Part shown: one piece after another, positions 14,582 through 22,676 of the stretch
Layout: every line of letters starts with the position of its first letter
Position numbering within the stretch: the stretch's first letter is position 1
NCBI GenBank assembly: GCA_003176045.1
Contig: PSRM01000240.1
Coordinates: 1-45,113, forward strand
DNA length: 45,113 nt
Direction of reading: 5' to 3'
DNA from: Verrucomicrobiota bacterium
GTDB taxonomy: Bacteria; Verrucomicrobiota; Verrucomicrobiia; Limisphaerales; UBA8199
Notes under the pieces: model-generated
What the model saw: only the letters and a program-made list of their open reading frames with translations
Databases searched by the model: none
Told to the model about the DNA's origin: nothing
Made by a program: the position numbers and the translations under genes

Positions 14582-15817
14582 TTAATAAATCGCAATTTTC
14601 GCCTTCTTTTGAAACTCCTCGGGGCTCAACTTGCCTTTGGCGAAGGCGTCTGCGTCTGACTTTCTCACGCGGATGGTCATCGTGGAAGTCGCCCGCGGAA
14701 CGCCAGATTTGTCTCCTGCATAGGCCCAGGCGCGCACTGGCCTCTGGGGTTGAGGCTTTTCGCCGGTTCCTGCCGAATCAAACTTAAACACCGTCGCCTT
14801 CTTCGAAGAGTGTCCGCCGCCGCCGTTTCCGAAAACGCAGACCGTAATCCACTCATCCGATTTAACGTCGCGCAGGTTGGTCGCGTTCTTGAGCGCCTCC
14901 AGTAATGATTCCTTGAGCCGCGTGACCTTCTCTTCACTGTATTCGACAGCCGGCTCAGTTGCGGTGCTTTCGGCGGGACGGGTTCCGTAGAGCTCCTGCC
15001 AGGCTTCCTTCCAGGTTGAGTCGGCCGCAGGCTTTTCTTTTTCAGGCGTGGGCCTTGCAGGAGGCGCCAGCAATGGGAAGCTCACGTTAAGCATGAACAC
15101 GGCCCCGTACCCCTCAATGTAAACGTCATTAAACGATGGAATTGAACTGGATCCCGGGGGGAACAACACATTGATGCCCATCGGTGTTCCATGACCTTTC
15201 TCCGCGCCGAACTTTTTCCCCACGGTCGTGTCCAGAATATGGGACATCACCGACAAGTCCTCCTCCAGTTGACCTTGCGCTTTGGCGTCAACATCGGACG
15301 ATCGGATCACTAACGCCCGCCCCGGCTGCCGCGGCAGGATACGCATCAAAGGCAAGTCTCCCAATGCTGGCTCCATTGAATAGCTGCTTCCGAAACTTGC
15401 GACGCTTGCGGAGGGTGCGAACGCGGTCACATGTTCTTTTTGTGCTCGTTCCACGTCCTCTTTCGCCCGCGCATACTCTTCCTGCTGTTGAGCTGCTGTT
15501 TTTTCCGCCTCATGCGCGTCCTTTTCCATCCGCTGTGCCTCAGCCTTAATCCTCGCATAATCCTCCGGCGGCTGTGGCGGAGCCGGGACGTCCGCACTTT
15601 GTGCAGAGATGTTGCTGCATACCCAAACAGTGCTCAGGCAGGCACAGATGGCCAGGATCCTTTCCAGAGCGCGGTGTTTACGCCGCCCAAGCAACCTGCG
15701 CCTCCGGCCTGTCCCCCAGGACGTTTCGCAAGTGGGCTTTTTTAGCTCGAAACGGCGTAAACGCCGCGCTCCTGCAAATAAAGCATCGCTGTTGTTGAGA
15801 TTAGGTTTCATTGTCAT
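14582..15817 (-). CDS. Exported coiled-coil protein with in-frame repeat insertion
   Basis: The 411-residue protein starts MTMKPNLNNSDALF. About 35 residues encoded by palindromic element E6 follow (Arg-rich, for example ARRLRRFELKKP), then the hydrophobic core ILAICACLSTVWVCSNISA. No ATG, GTG or TTG lies between E6 and the core, so the element must be translated unless a CTG start is used. The mature protein has a coiled coil (about residues 67-105, rich in Glu, Lys and Ala: YARIKAEAQRMEKDAHEAEK), a central region and a Lys/Glu-rich end. It is the last gene of the ECF sigma operon and probably a membrane-associated partner or target. The longer frame to 16129 overlaps another gene and is not used. 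Confidence 0.75.
   Translation of the reverse strand: MTMKPNLNNSDALFAGARRLRRFELKKPTCETSWGTGRRRRLLGRRKHRALERILAICACLSTVWVCSNISAQSADVPAPPQPPEDYARIKAEAQRMEKDAHEAEKTAAQQQEEYARAKEDVERAQKEHVTAFAPSASVASFGSSYSMEPALGDLPLMRILPRQPGRALVIRSSDVDAKAQGQLEEDLSVMSHILDTTVGKKFGAEKGHGTPMGINVLFPPGSSSIPSFNDVYIEGYGAVFMLNVSFPLLAPPARPTPEKEKPAADSTWKEAWQELYGTRPAESTATEPAVEYSEEKVTRLKESLLEALKNATNLRDVKSDEWITVCVFGNGGGGHSSKKATVFKFDSAGTGEKPQPQRPVRAWAYAGDKSGVPRATSTMTIRVRKSDADAFAKGKLSPEEFQKKAKIAIY
15667..15771. repeat. Palindromic element E6 (family A), in frame inside a CDS
   Basis: The 19-bp arms GAGCGCGGTGTTTACGCCG (15667-15685) and 15753-15771 are complementary except at one position. The 105-bp length equals 35 codons. It lies in the N-terminal coding part of the exported coiled-coil gene, directly before its hydrophobic core. 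Confidence 0.93.
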
Positions 15818-15942
15818 AACATTTCTCGTTTTTGATCTATTTTGGTGAGGAAGCCTCTCAGTAGCCAGGTTGCTCAAACGCTCACCATCAGGTGTTCTCT
15901 TTGTTTGGTGTTTAAACGTCAGTTGGTTCAGGCGGGCAACTG

Positions 15943-16191
15943 TCAAAAGGCTTGCCCACGCGCGCTTGCCAACGGCGAACTTAGTTTTCTGTCCGGTTTC
16001 GATGCAGAGTGGCCGCTCGGGACCGGCGAGCGCAGGACGACGTATTGTTCCGCGGTGGCGTCTGCAATGGCGCGCACATCGAACGCCAGCATCGTGGCTC
16101 TTAAGCTGAGCGCTCCGGCTGCCAACCAAAGCCAGAGACCGATGACAGTAAAGATTTTGGAGTTCATACAGAATTTCATCCAGGTGTTCAT
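15943..16191 (-). CDS. Small single-pass membrane or exported protein
   Basis: The 82-residue product has one hydrophobic segment (FTVIGLWLWLAAGALSLRA, about residues 14-32) after a short N-region (MNTWMKFCMNSK) and a polar tail. It lies between the anti-sigma gene and the coiled-coil gene on the same strand, with gaps of 72 and 125 bp, which supports a real operon member. A further ATG (MNSKIF) is nine codons in. The long upstream extension of the next gene overlaps it in another frame and is judged spurious. No family is recognised. Confidence 0.55.
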   Translation of the reverse strand: MNTWMKFCMNSKIFTVIGLWLWLAAGALSLRATMLAFDVRAIADATAEQYVVLRSPVPSGHSASKPDRKLSSPLASARGQAF

Positions 16192-16228
16192 ACCCTCTCC
16201 CTATAGTGATGCTTATTGCTTTTTTGTG

Positions 16229-16269
16229 TTTTAACTTTTTAACTTTGTAACCTTGTAACCCATTTAACG
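16229..16269. repeat. AT-rich array with TTTAAC/TTGTAAC octamers
   Basis: Units of about 8 bp (TTTTAACT, TTGTAACC, TTGTAACC) lie at the end of the anti-sigma gene and in the space after it. The layout resembles the nonamer array at 11165-11219. Confidence 0.6.
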
Positions 16270-16776
16270 ATTTGGCGATGGCTGCTCATAACTGGCCAAC
16301 TCAACCAACTGCCGCTCCGTCTGCCTCAAACCCGCATCGGCATTAACTGCCACTGTATCCACATCCCGTTTTAGCGTGACATAAAGTCTATCGAGCGCTG
16401 CATAGACTGCCTGGTTGTCCTGTCGCCGCTTGGCTTCGAACTCTGCCACCAACTGGGCGCGAATCTGCGGTTCGATTGTGGCGCGCACGTTGTCCATCTG
16501 CGTTTTACTGGAGCTTGCGCGCCCAATACCGAGCCCCAGGCACACCAGAGCGACAGCGGCCGCCGCCCACCTGAGCGCCGGCACCCATTCTCTTTGGGGC
16601 GCCGACGGCTTGGGTAACTCCCACGCATCCAGCCGGCGCACACTGCGTTGCCAGAGATCGAGTTCCTGCCGGCACTCGGCACATTCGTTAAGGTGACGTT
16701 TCAGTTCGCGCCGCGCCTCAGGCTTGGCTTCGCCAAAGATGTACGGCGCCCATTGTTCACGGTTGGGATGATTCAT
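16264..16776 (-). CDS. Anti-sigma factor with zf-HC2 domain
   Basis: The 170-residue protein has an N-terminal zinc-binding motif H28-x3-C32-x2-C35 (HLNECAEC), typical of anti-sigma ZAS/zf-HC2 domains. One membrane segment lies at about residues 67-85 (ALRWAAAAVALVCLGLGIG), then a periplasmic tail that is predicted to be coiled (EAKRRQDNQAVYAALDRLY). It overlaps the ECF sigma gene by 20 bp, so the pair is translationally coupled. The cytosolic part should hold the sigma factor until an envelope signal releases it. The sensing signal is unknown. Confidence 0.9.
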   Translation of the reverse strand: MNHPNREQWAPYIFGEAKPEARRELKRHLNECAECRQELDLWQRSVRRLDAWELPKPSAPQREWVPALRWAAAAVALVCLGLGIGRASSSKTQMDNVRATIEPQIRAQLVAEFEAKRRQDNQAVYAALDRLYVTLKRDVDTVAVNADAGLRQTERQLVELASYEQPSPNR

Positions 16777-17446
16777 AAAATAAAGTGAAGGTTGGTGGAT
16801 TAATGTTGTTGGTTTGGAAAACTTGTTCGCGCTTACCTTGGAATTCAGGTTCGAGGATTCGAGACAGCCTGGCCAGCGCCTCGGCCATACGGGAATTAAC
16901 CGTGCCTTCGGGGATTTCCAGGATCTCGGCGATTTTAGCCAGCTTGAGCCCTTCGTAATGCCGCAGCACCAGCACGGTTCGATAGATTTCCGGCAGCCGT
17001 AACAGCGCTAGGCGCACCAACTCCCCTTCCTCGATCTCTGCTGCTTCCGCATCCGGGCCGGGGCTTTCCGTGGCCCGCAGTTCGAGATTATCCTCCGAAG
17101 AGCCTTCCACGGTCTGTGGAAAACATTCCCGACGCCTTTCCCGCCTGCGCAATGCGTCGTAACAAAGGTTCAGCGCGATACGCCACAGGTAAGTGGAAAA
17201 TCGCCCGGTCGGCTCATAATCCTTGCGCTTTTCGAATAGTCGCGAAAAAGTCTCTTGCTTCAGGTCCTCGCCCAGGTGAACGTCGCCCGTTATCCGGATG
17301 CACAAATTGCGGATCGGTTTTTCCCACCGTCCCATCAGCCGGGCAAACTCGCGATGATCATCGCGAGTTTTCACGATCCACATCGCCTCTTCGTCGGTCT
17401 GCGAAAATAACAGCGACAAATTCGAAAAGTATGTTTTCACGCGCAT
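16757..17446 (-). CDS. ECF RNA polymerase sigma factor (RpoE-like)
   Basis: The 229-residue protein has sigma-70 region 2 (about residues 40-105: LGEDLKQETFSRLFEKR with FSTYLWRIALNLCYDALRR) and region 4 (about 145-195: LLRLPEIYRTVLVLRHYEGL, LAKIAEILEIPEGTVNSRM). The linker is acidic (SSEDNLELRATESPGPDAEA). It is probably controlled by the overlapping anti-sigma factor and drives an envelope response. ATG 17446 is taken; an ATG at 17383 (MWIVKTRDD) would remove 21 residues and keep region 2 intact. A perfect 26-bp palindrome (17345-17370) lies in codons 26-34, just after that second ATG, and could be an operator or mRNA hairpin. Confidence 0.9.
   Translation of the reverse strand: MRVKTYFSNLSLLFSQTDEEAMWIVKTRDDHREFARLMGRWEKPIRNLCIRITGDVHLGEDLKQETFSRLFEKRKDYEPTGRFSTYLWRIALNLCYDALRRRERRRECFPQTVEGSSEDNLELRATESPGPDAEAAEIEEGELVRLALLRLPEIYRTVLVLRHYEGLKLAKIAEILEIPEGTVNSRMAEALARLSRILEPEFQGKREQVFQTNNINPPTFTLFYESSQP
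17345..17370. promoter_or_regulatory. Perfect 26-bp palindrome in the sigma factor gene
   Basis: The two 13-bp halves, AAACTCGCGATGA and TCATCGCGAGTTT, are perfectly complementary with no loop. A palindrome of this length is very unlikely by chance in a window of this size. It may bind a dimeric regulator or fold in the mRNA near a possible start codon (17383). Confidence 0.6.
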
Positions 17447-17807
17447 CGCTACAGTGCGTTATTCCAACGGTCCATACAGTTAAACGCCGGCCAGGCCAAA
17501 AGTCGTCGGAAAAATTTTAAGAAAAGGTCGAAGGGGGTGCATCTTACCGTGCAGGAGCGCGGCATTTATGCCGCTTCACCGTTCGTAGCGCGATGAACCG
17601 CCTGATAACCGAGCGCTTCCGTGCATTCGGGGCGTGAAGCGGCATAAATGCCGCGCTCCGCTGCGCGCTCGTGGCGATTCGGGGGCTCTAGGCACGTACG
17701 CGGCCCGAAGAATTACTTCGATGAGCCATTTTTAGCCGGAATTTCGCATTGTCTGATAGAACGAATGAATTCCGCCGCCCCAAGCGGCAATAAGCGAAAG
17801 ATTGCTT
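17447..17807. other. Intergenic region between the sigma operon and the TPR gene
   Basis: This divergent 361-bp space contains palindromic element E4 (17554-17659). The rest holds the promoters of both directions, but no convincing -35/-10 pair was seen. No small gene was recognised. Confidence 0.7.
17554..17659. repeat. Palindromic element E4 (family A)
   Basis: The perfectly complementary 26-bp arms 17554-17579 and 17634-17659 contain GGAGCGCGGCATTTATGCCG. The arms are identical to those of E5, and the 54-nt centre is related. Total length is 106 bp. The element sits in the divergent intergenic region. Confidence 0.95.
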
Positions 17808-18659
17808 ATGAAAACAATGCTCGTAACTCTAATGGTGCTGGCGGGTGTCCTGGCGGGTTTCGGTTTTTTTATGAAACCCTCCAGAGCCACGCAGTATCCA
17901 GCGGCGGCTGAAGATCCAGTGGCGCAGCCAGAAGACCACGGAGGCACAGAGGCACAGCGAGAGACAGTTAATAAAAAATTGGACATAACGCACCGCAAAG
18001 CCGGGACGGCAACAGTGGCAACGGCAAGGCCTGTGAGCGGCAAAGCCGTGGCAGATGGGGCAATTGCTCCAGCCAGTACTGCCATGGAGGCCGAGCGGGT
18101 CAGGCAGGCGGTGGATGTGCTGGTGTGGCCAAATTACACTTATGAACAAAAGCGCGCCGCCTGGAAACAGTTGCGCGAGGAAGGCGGGATGGACCAGGCG
18201 ATTGCCGACCTGGAGCAGCGGGCGACCAATGAGCCTGGCAACGCCGACGTTTTTGCCATCCTGGGCCATGCGTATTTGCAAAAGTGCGGCACGCTTCAGG
18301 ACGTGCGTGACAAGGGAATCCTGGCGATGCAAGCCGATAAAATGTTCGAAAAGGCTTTGGACCTCGACCCGCAGAATTGGGAGGCACGTTTTACGAAAGC
18401 GGTGGCGATGTCTTACTGGCCGCCGGTGCTCAATAAAAGCGGAGAGGTCATTCAACAGTTTGAGACCCTTGTTCAACAGCAGGAGGGCAAGGCGCAACAG
18501 CCGAAGTTCGCCCAAACCTATGCCTGGCTGGGCGACCAATACGCCAAAGCGGGCCGGAGCCAGGATGCGACGGCGACGTGGGAACGAGGCGCGGCGTTGT
18601 TTCCGACCGATGAGAAGTTGCGGGGGAAATTGGCCACGGGGAACGGGGCGGCGAAATAG
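17808..18659 (+). CDS. Membrane-anchored or exported TPR protein
   Basis: The 283-residue product starts MKTMLVTLMVLAGVLAGFGF, one hydrophobic N-terminal segment that is a signal or anchor. A polar linker (about 25-90) follows, then TPR-like helical repeats (DQAIADLEQRATNEPGNADV, LGHAYLQKCGTLQDVRDKGI, ALDLDPQNWEARF, LGDQYAKAGRSQDATATWER). TPR domains bind partner proteins. It is directly upstream of a membrane kinase that also has TPR-like repeats and an ECF sigma factor, so it may join the same signalling complex; this is inference. A TTG at 17802 would add two residues. The gap to the kinase is 77 bp. Confidence 0.75.
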   Translation: MKTMLVTLMVLAGVLAGFGFFMKPSRATQYPAAAEDPVAQPEDHGGTEAQRETVNKKLDITHRKAGTATVATARPVSGKAVADGAIAPASTAMEAERVRQAVDVLVWPNYTYEQKRAAWKQLREEGGMDQAIADLEQRATNEPGNADVFAILGHAYLQKCGTLQDVRDKGILAMQADKMFEKALDLDPQNWEARFTKAVAMSYWPPVLNKSGEVIQQFETLVQQQEGKAQQPKFAQTYAWLGDQYAKAGRSQDATATWERGAALFPTDEKLRGKLATGNGAAK

Positions 18660-18736
18660 GGGGAGATGGAACAGGAGCAGCGGCCAACCGTGATGCTTCA
18701 TCAGATAACCGGCTTTAAAAGTCCAATATTTTGATT

Positions 18737-20929
18737 ATGCTGCCGCCGATGCACGACAGTCCAAAAGCGCCGCCTGCCGATTCACCAAATCGTGAGGAAG
18801 CGATTTTTGATTCTGTGGTCGGACTGCCGCCGCATAAGCGGCTCGAATATCTGAACCAGGTCTGTGGCAGTGATGCCCAATTGCGTCAGCGCATTGAGAG
18901 ATTGTTGAAATCGCACGACGAGGCGAAGGATTTCCTTCGGCCGCCGGCCTCTGCCGTCCCTGAGCGGACCCTGGTTGTGCCGGCTTCACCGTCCGAGGAG
19001 CCGGGGGATATGATCGGGCATTATAAAATCCGGGAACGACTTGGCGAGGGGGGCTGTGGGGTGGTGTATGTGGCGGAACAAACCGAACCGGTGCGGCGCC
19101 GGGTCGCCCTGAAGGTGATCAAGCTGGGCATGGATACGCGCAGCGTCATCGCCCGGTTCGAGGCCGAACGCCAGGCGCTGGCCATGATGGACCATCCCAA
19201 CATCGCGCGGGTCCTGGACGCCGGGGCGACTGCCAATGGCCGGCCTTACTTCGTCATGGAACTGGTGCGCGGGATTAAGATTACGGATTATTGCGACCAG
19301 AACCAACTGGATACCATGCAACGGTTGGAATTGTTCACCCAGGTTTGTCATGCCATCCAACACGCGCACCAAAAGGCGATCATCCATCGCGATATAAAAC
19401 CCTCAAATATCCTGGTGACACTGCACGACGGCGTGCCCGTCCCAAAGGTCATTGATTTCGGCATCGCCAAGGCCACCGAGGGCAGGTTGACGGACCTGAC
19501 GGTCTATACCGAGTTACGCCAGTTTATCGGGACTCCAGCCTACATGAGCCCGGAGCAGGCCGAGATGAGCGCGCTGGACGTTGATACCCGCAGCGATATC
19601 TACAGCCTGGGGGTGTTGCTCTATGAATTGCTTACGGGGCACACGCCCTTCGAGGCGGACGAACTGGTGCGGTCGGGCATCGAGCAAATGCGCCGGACGA
19701 TCCGTGAACAGGAACCGCCGCGGCCATCGACGCGCCTGAGCACGATGGTGGATGCAGATTTGAGCGCCGTGGCCAGGCGTCACGGCTCCGAGCCGCCCAG
19801 GCTGGTTCATTTCATCCGCGGCGACCTGGATTGGATCGTTATGAAAGCGCTGGAGAAGGATCGCACCCGGCGGTTTGAATCGGCCAGCGCATTGGCGGTG
19901 GACGTGCAACGGTTCCTGAAAAATGAGCCGATTGAAGCGCGGCCGCCCAGCAGTTTTTACAAATTTCAAAAGTTGGTGCGGCGCAACAAAACGGCTTTCG
20001 CCGCCGGCGCCGCGGTGATCGCATCGCTAGTCTTCGGATTGGGTTTGTCGCTTTATTTGTTTATCCAGGAGCGGCACGCGCTGGGGCGAGCCGTGGCGGC
20101 CGAACGGCGGCAGGCCGAATTGCGGGAGCAGGCGGAAAAGGGTTTGGCGCTCGAAAAACGCATGCGGGAGATGGCGCCCATTGCGGAGAAGTTTACTGCC
20201 GCAGGCCAATTGATGAGCCAGGGCCAACTCGAAAAGGCGGAGGAACTCATGAGCGAGGTTCCGACGAATATCCCGCAAGTTTCTATCATCTACAGCACTT
20301 TGGGCGAGATTTACGCCCGGCGCGGTAATTGGCCGTCGGCGATCCGCAACTTCTCCCGCTCGGTGACCGCTGATCCCACGAATCATCTCGCCTATCACGA
20401 GTTGGCGCCCCTGCTCGTGCAAGCGGGCGATATGGAAGGCTATCGCAATAATTATCAACGTGCTCTAGCTCAGTTCGCCGGCACCAAAGAACCGGCGATT
20501 GCTGAGCGGATCGCCAAGGATTGCATGATGTTTTCACCGCCGCCGGATGATCTGCCGACACTGGCGCGGATGGCTGATACGGCGATTGCGGCAGGGCCTA
20601 CGAACAGGGCCTGGCCGTATTTTCAGTTCGTGAAAGGCCTGGCCGAATATCGGCGGGGGCGTCCTGCTGAAGCCTTGGATTGGCTCAACAAGGTGGCTCC
20701 GGACGAAGGGATACCGACTCGCACCGCGCAAGTGTACGCTGTCACAGCGATGGCTGATTACCAGGTGGGGCAAACCAATGCTGCGCGAACAGCCCTGGCT
20801 GAAGGCATCAAGATTGCCGAGCGCAAGCTTACACGGACCGATCGCGTTGATTGGTATGACCAGATTATTGCAAAAGTCCTGCTGCGGGAATCCTCAACGC
20901 TCGTTACAGGTGCCGCGGCAAGCAACTGA
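18737..20929 (+). CDS. Transmembrane Ser/Thr protein kinase with TPR-like C-terminus
   Basis: The 730-residue protein has a short acidic N-terminus and a Hanks-type kinase domain (about 95-400). Key residues are the G-loop LGEGGCGVVYVA (about 102-113), the VALK lysine (about 126), HRDIKPSN (about 217-224) and the DFG motif in VIDFGIAKA (about 238-246). One membrane helix follows (about 425-448, FAAGAAVIASLVFGLGLSLYLF), then extracytoplasmic or C-terminal TPR-like repeats. This layout is typical of large PVC kinases that sense envelope state. It is followed 29 bp later by an ECF sigma gene, so phosphorylation of or by this kinase probably controls that sigma factor. A TTG at 18731 would add two residues. 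Confidence 0.92.
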   Translation: MLPPMHDSPKAPPADSPNREEAIFDSVVGLPPHKRLEYLNQVCGSDAQLRQRIERLLKSHDEAKDFLRPPASAVPERTLVVPASPSEEPGDMIGHYKIRERLGEGGCGVVYVAEQTEPVRRRVALKVIKLGMDTRSVIARFEAERQALAMMDHPNIARVLDAGATANGRPYFVMELVRGIKITDYCDQNQLDTMQRLELFTQVCHAIQHAHQKAIIHRDIKPSNILVTLHDGVPVPKVIDFGIAKATEGRLTDLTVYTELRQFIGTPAYMSPEQAEMSALDVDTRSDIYSLGVLLYELLTGHTPFEADELVRSGIEQMRRTIREQEPPRPSTRLSTMVDADLSAVARRHGSEPPRLVHFIRGDLDWIVMKALEKDRTRRFESASALAVDVQRFLKNEPIEARPPSSFYKFQKLVRRNKTAFAAGAAVIASLVFGLGLSLYLFIQERHALGRAVAAERRQAELREQAEKGLALEKRMREMAPIAEKFTAAGQLMSQGQLEKAEELMSEVPTNIPQVSIIYSTLGEIYARRGNWPSAIRNFSRSVTADPTNHLAYHELAPLLVQAGDMEGYRNNYQRALAQFAGTKEPAIAERIAKDCMMFSPPPDDLPTLARMADTAIAAGPTNRAWPYFQFVKGLAEYRRGRPAEALDWLNKVAPDEGIPTRTAQVYAVTAMADYQVGQTNAARTALAEGIKIAERKLTRTDRVDWYDQIIAKVLLRESSTLVTGAAASN

Positions 20930-20958
20930 TTTTCAATGAAAATCTACAATTGAGCCAA

Positions 20959-21522
20959 ATGAACGACCTCACCAGGTTGCTGCAGGCCGTTGACCAAGGC
21001 GATCCTAAGGCCGCCGGCGAGTTACTGCCCCTGGTCTATGGCGAATTGCGGAAGCTGGCCGCTTCCAAGATGGCCAAAGAAGCGCCGGGCCAGACACTGC
21101 AGCCGACTGCCCTGGTGCATGAAGCGTGGTTGCGGCTTGGCGGCGGGGCCGACCAGACCTGGGAAAGCCGTGCGCACTTCTTCGGCGCAGCCGCCGAGGC
21201 GATGCGGCGCATCCTGATCGAAAATGCCCGGCGCAAACGAGCTGCGCGGCACGGCGGCGGCCAGGAGCGCGTTCAGGCCGAGCAGGTCGAGATCTCCGCG
21301 CCTGTGCCCGATGACCAGATGCTGGCCATTGATGAGGCGCTTCATAAATTTGCAGCTCAAGACAACCAGAAAGCCGAGCTGGTGAAACTGCGATATTTTG
21401 CCGGCATGACCATCGAAGAAGCCGCGCGGGTGCTGGGCATCTCTGAGGCCACCGCCAAACGCTGGTGGACTTACGCCCGCGCCTGGCTTCATGCCGAAGT
21501 TAACCAATGTACCCTCAGGTAG
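20959..21522 (+). CDS. ECF sigma factor linked to a Ser/Thr kinase
   Basis: The 187-residue protein has ECF region 2 (LLPLVYGELRKLAASKMAKE, QPTALVHEAWLRLGGGADQ, HFFGAAAEAMRRILIENARR) and region 4 (LVKLRYFAGMTIEEAARVLG, ISEATAKRWWTYARAWLHAE). The sequence type matches the PVC ECF groups that sit beside Ser/Thr kinase genes and lack a classical anti-sigma factor. Here the kinase precedes the sigma gene by 29 bp. No separate anti-sigma gene is seen, so control by phosphorylation is the likely mode. ATG 20959 is preferred; TTG 20950 would add three residues. The gene ends 8 bp inside the convergent hydrolase gene. Confidence 0.93.
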   Translation: MNDLTRLLQAVDQGDPKAAGELLPLVYGELRKLAASKMAKEAPGQTLQPTALVHEAWLRLGGGADQTWESRAHFFGAAAEAMRRILIENARRKRAARHGGGQERVQAEQVEISAPVPDDQMLAIDEALHKFAAQDNQKAELVKLRYFAGMTIEEAARVLGISEATAKRWWTYARAWLHAEVNQCTLR

Positions 21523-22120
21523 CAGGACCTATGTTGCGCTTCCTCGCCGCCTGAATTTGCAGCCGCCACTGCCGCAGAGTGCACACCAGAGTGGAGTCCC
21601 ACTTTTGACTGACCAGTGACATTGGAGAGGCTCCATTTCGAATGGTCCGCGCAAATGTCCAGGCAACCAACGCGATGGTTATGAGAAAATTTTGCCAGCC
21701 ATTAAGCGGCCATTGATGCGACCACCAAAATGTGCCGGCGTAGGTAAATGGTCCCAGGTAGTGAATCACCCAGTAGTCGTACCAATCAGGGCCGCGGGCG
21801 CCGACAAAATCGCAAAGCAAGTGGAGATGAAATGACAGGAAAACCAACACGAGAGCCCACAACCGCCGCACCCCCGCCGCGCGCGCAATTGCCACGGTGA
21901 CCAGCGCCCCGAATATCCCGTGGAAGAGAAAGTGATGATAGTGTGGATAAAATTGAGTGGGTGCGCGGCCAAGCATTTCGTTTGTGAGATCCACCGCGAT
22001 TCCCAGCCCGTCAACGTCCGGAGCTACCCCCGCGAGACAAATCCAGAGGCGTTCACGTTTGTTGCTTGTGCAACCTTCTGCAACAGCCCAACTGGCTAAA
22101 AGATGAGTGATCGGGCTCAT
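21515..22120 (-). CDS. YdjM-like membrane-bound metal-dependent hydrolase
   Basis: The 201-residue protein has about four membrane segments (for example IFGALVTVAIARAAG, WALVLVFLSFHLHLLCDFVG and WQNFLITIALVAWTFA). Histidine motifs YPHYHHFLFHG and SFHLHLLCDFVGARGPDW match the YdjM/YbcI (DUF457, LexA-regulated inner-membrane hydrolase) family, whose substrates are poorly defined. The APDVDGLG motif near residue 33 provides further acidic ligands. It converges on the ECF sigma gene with an 8-bp overlap of the 3' ends. The gene has no obvious partner. The family assignment is good; activity is unproven. Confidence 0.8.
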   Translation of the reverse strand: MSPITHLLASWAVAEGCTSNKRERLWICLAGVAPDVDGLGIAVDLTNEMLGRAPTQFYPHYHHFLFHGIFGALVTVAIARAAGVRRLWALVLVFLSFHLHLLCDFVGARGPDWYDYWVIHYLGPFTYAGTFWWSHQWPLNGWQNFLITIALVAWTFARTIRNGASPMSLVSQKWDSTLVCTLRQWRLQIQAARKRNIGPAT

Positions 22121-22174
22121 AATGCGGCCTTACCGCCCAGGTTTAGCATTATCCGGGCCAAGGATTTTCGGGTA

Positions 22175-22639
22175 TCAGCTCAGGATTTCCCGGCGCTTGG
22201 CCTGATACTCGGATTCCGCCGCTTTGTCTTTGGCCTGCTTCGCTTCTCCAATTGCGACAGTAACCAGAATAGCTATGCACATGCCCACCAGGTCGGACTG
22301 AAGCTCAGTAAATCCGAAATACCATATCATCCAGGTTGAGGCACCGCTAAAGTGGCAGAGTAAGAGTGTGAATAGAATCAATAAACCAGCCCTTCTGGGT
22401 ACAATCGACGCAATGGAAATCGCGGCGATGGTGTAAAGTAAGCCCATGATGGTGAAAACTTGCCAGCCCTGCACAAGAAAGAGGCGAACGAAAGAATTAT
22501 ACTCTGAGGCATATCTGGGATCGCTCCAAAATTCCAGAGGTTGTCCCAGGAGCGTGCAACCACCATCCAGCAGGATAACCGAAGCAGCAACCCAACGGAG
22601 CCGGCAAATGATTTTGTCTTGAGTCAGTTTAAGTCTCAA
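22175..22639 (-). CDS. Multi-pass membrane protein of unknown function
   Basis: The 154-residue product has about four hydrophobic segments (WVAASVILLDGGCTLLG, WQVFTIMGLLYTIAAISIAS, AGLLILFTLLLCHFSGAS and LVGMCIAILVTVAIG), then a charged cytosolic tail (EAKQAKDKAAESEYQAKRRE). It resembles small uncharacterised membrane proteins; no family is recognised. It lies 37 bp downstream of the DUF2127-like gene on the same strand and may be co-transcribed with it. Confidence 0.7.
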   Translation of the reverse strand: MRLKLTQDKIICRLRWVAASVILLDGGCTLLGQPLEFWSDPRYASEYNSFVRLFLVQGWQVFTIMGLLYTIAAISIASIVPRRAGLLILFTLLLCHFSGASTWMIWYFGFTELQSDLVGMCIAILVTVAIGEAKQAKDKAAESEYQAKRREILS

Positions 22640-22676
22640 GGGCCATCCTTCTCAGGTTCTTCTGGGTATACTTTGT

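Noticed and set aside
15818..16129. N-terminal extension of the coiled-coil gene to 16129
   Set aside because: It would overlap the small membrane gene in another frame and add over 100 residues without signal or domain character before a good ATG at 15817.
17554..17659. Element E4 as a simple rho-independent terminator
   Set aside because: It lies between divergent genes, has no T-tract, and has an arm-identical copy at another locus, so a repeat element fits better.
17829..18701. 290-codon minus-strand frame opposite the TPR gene
   Set aside because: The opposite strand has a signal segment and TPR repeats; this frame has odd composition and no domain.
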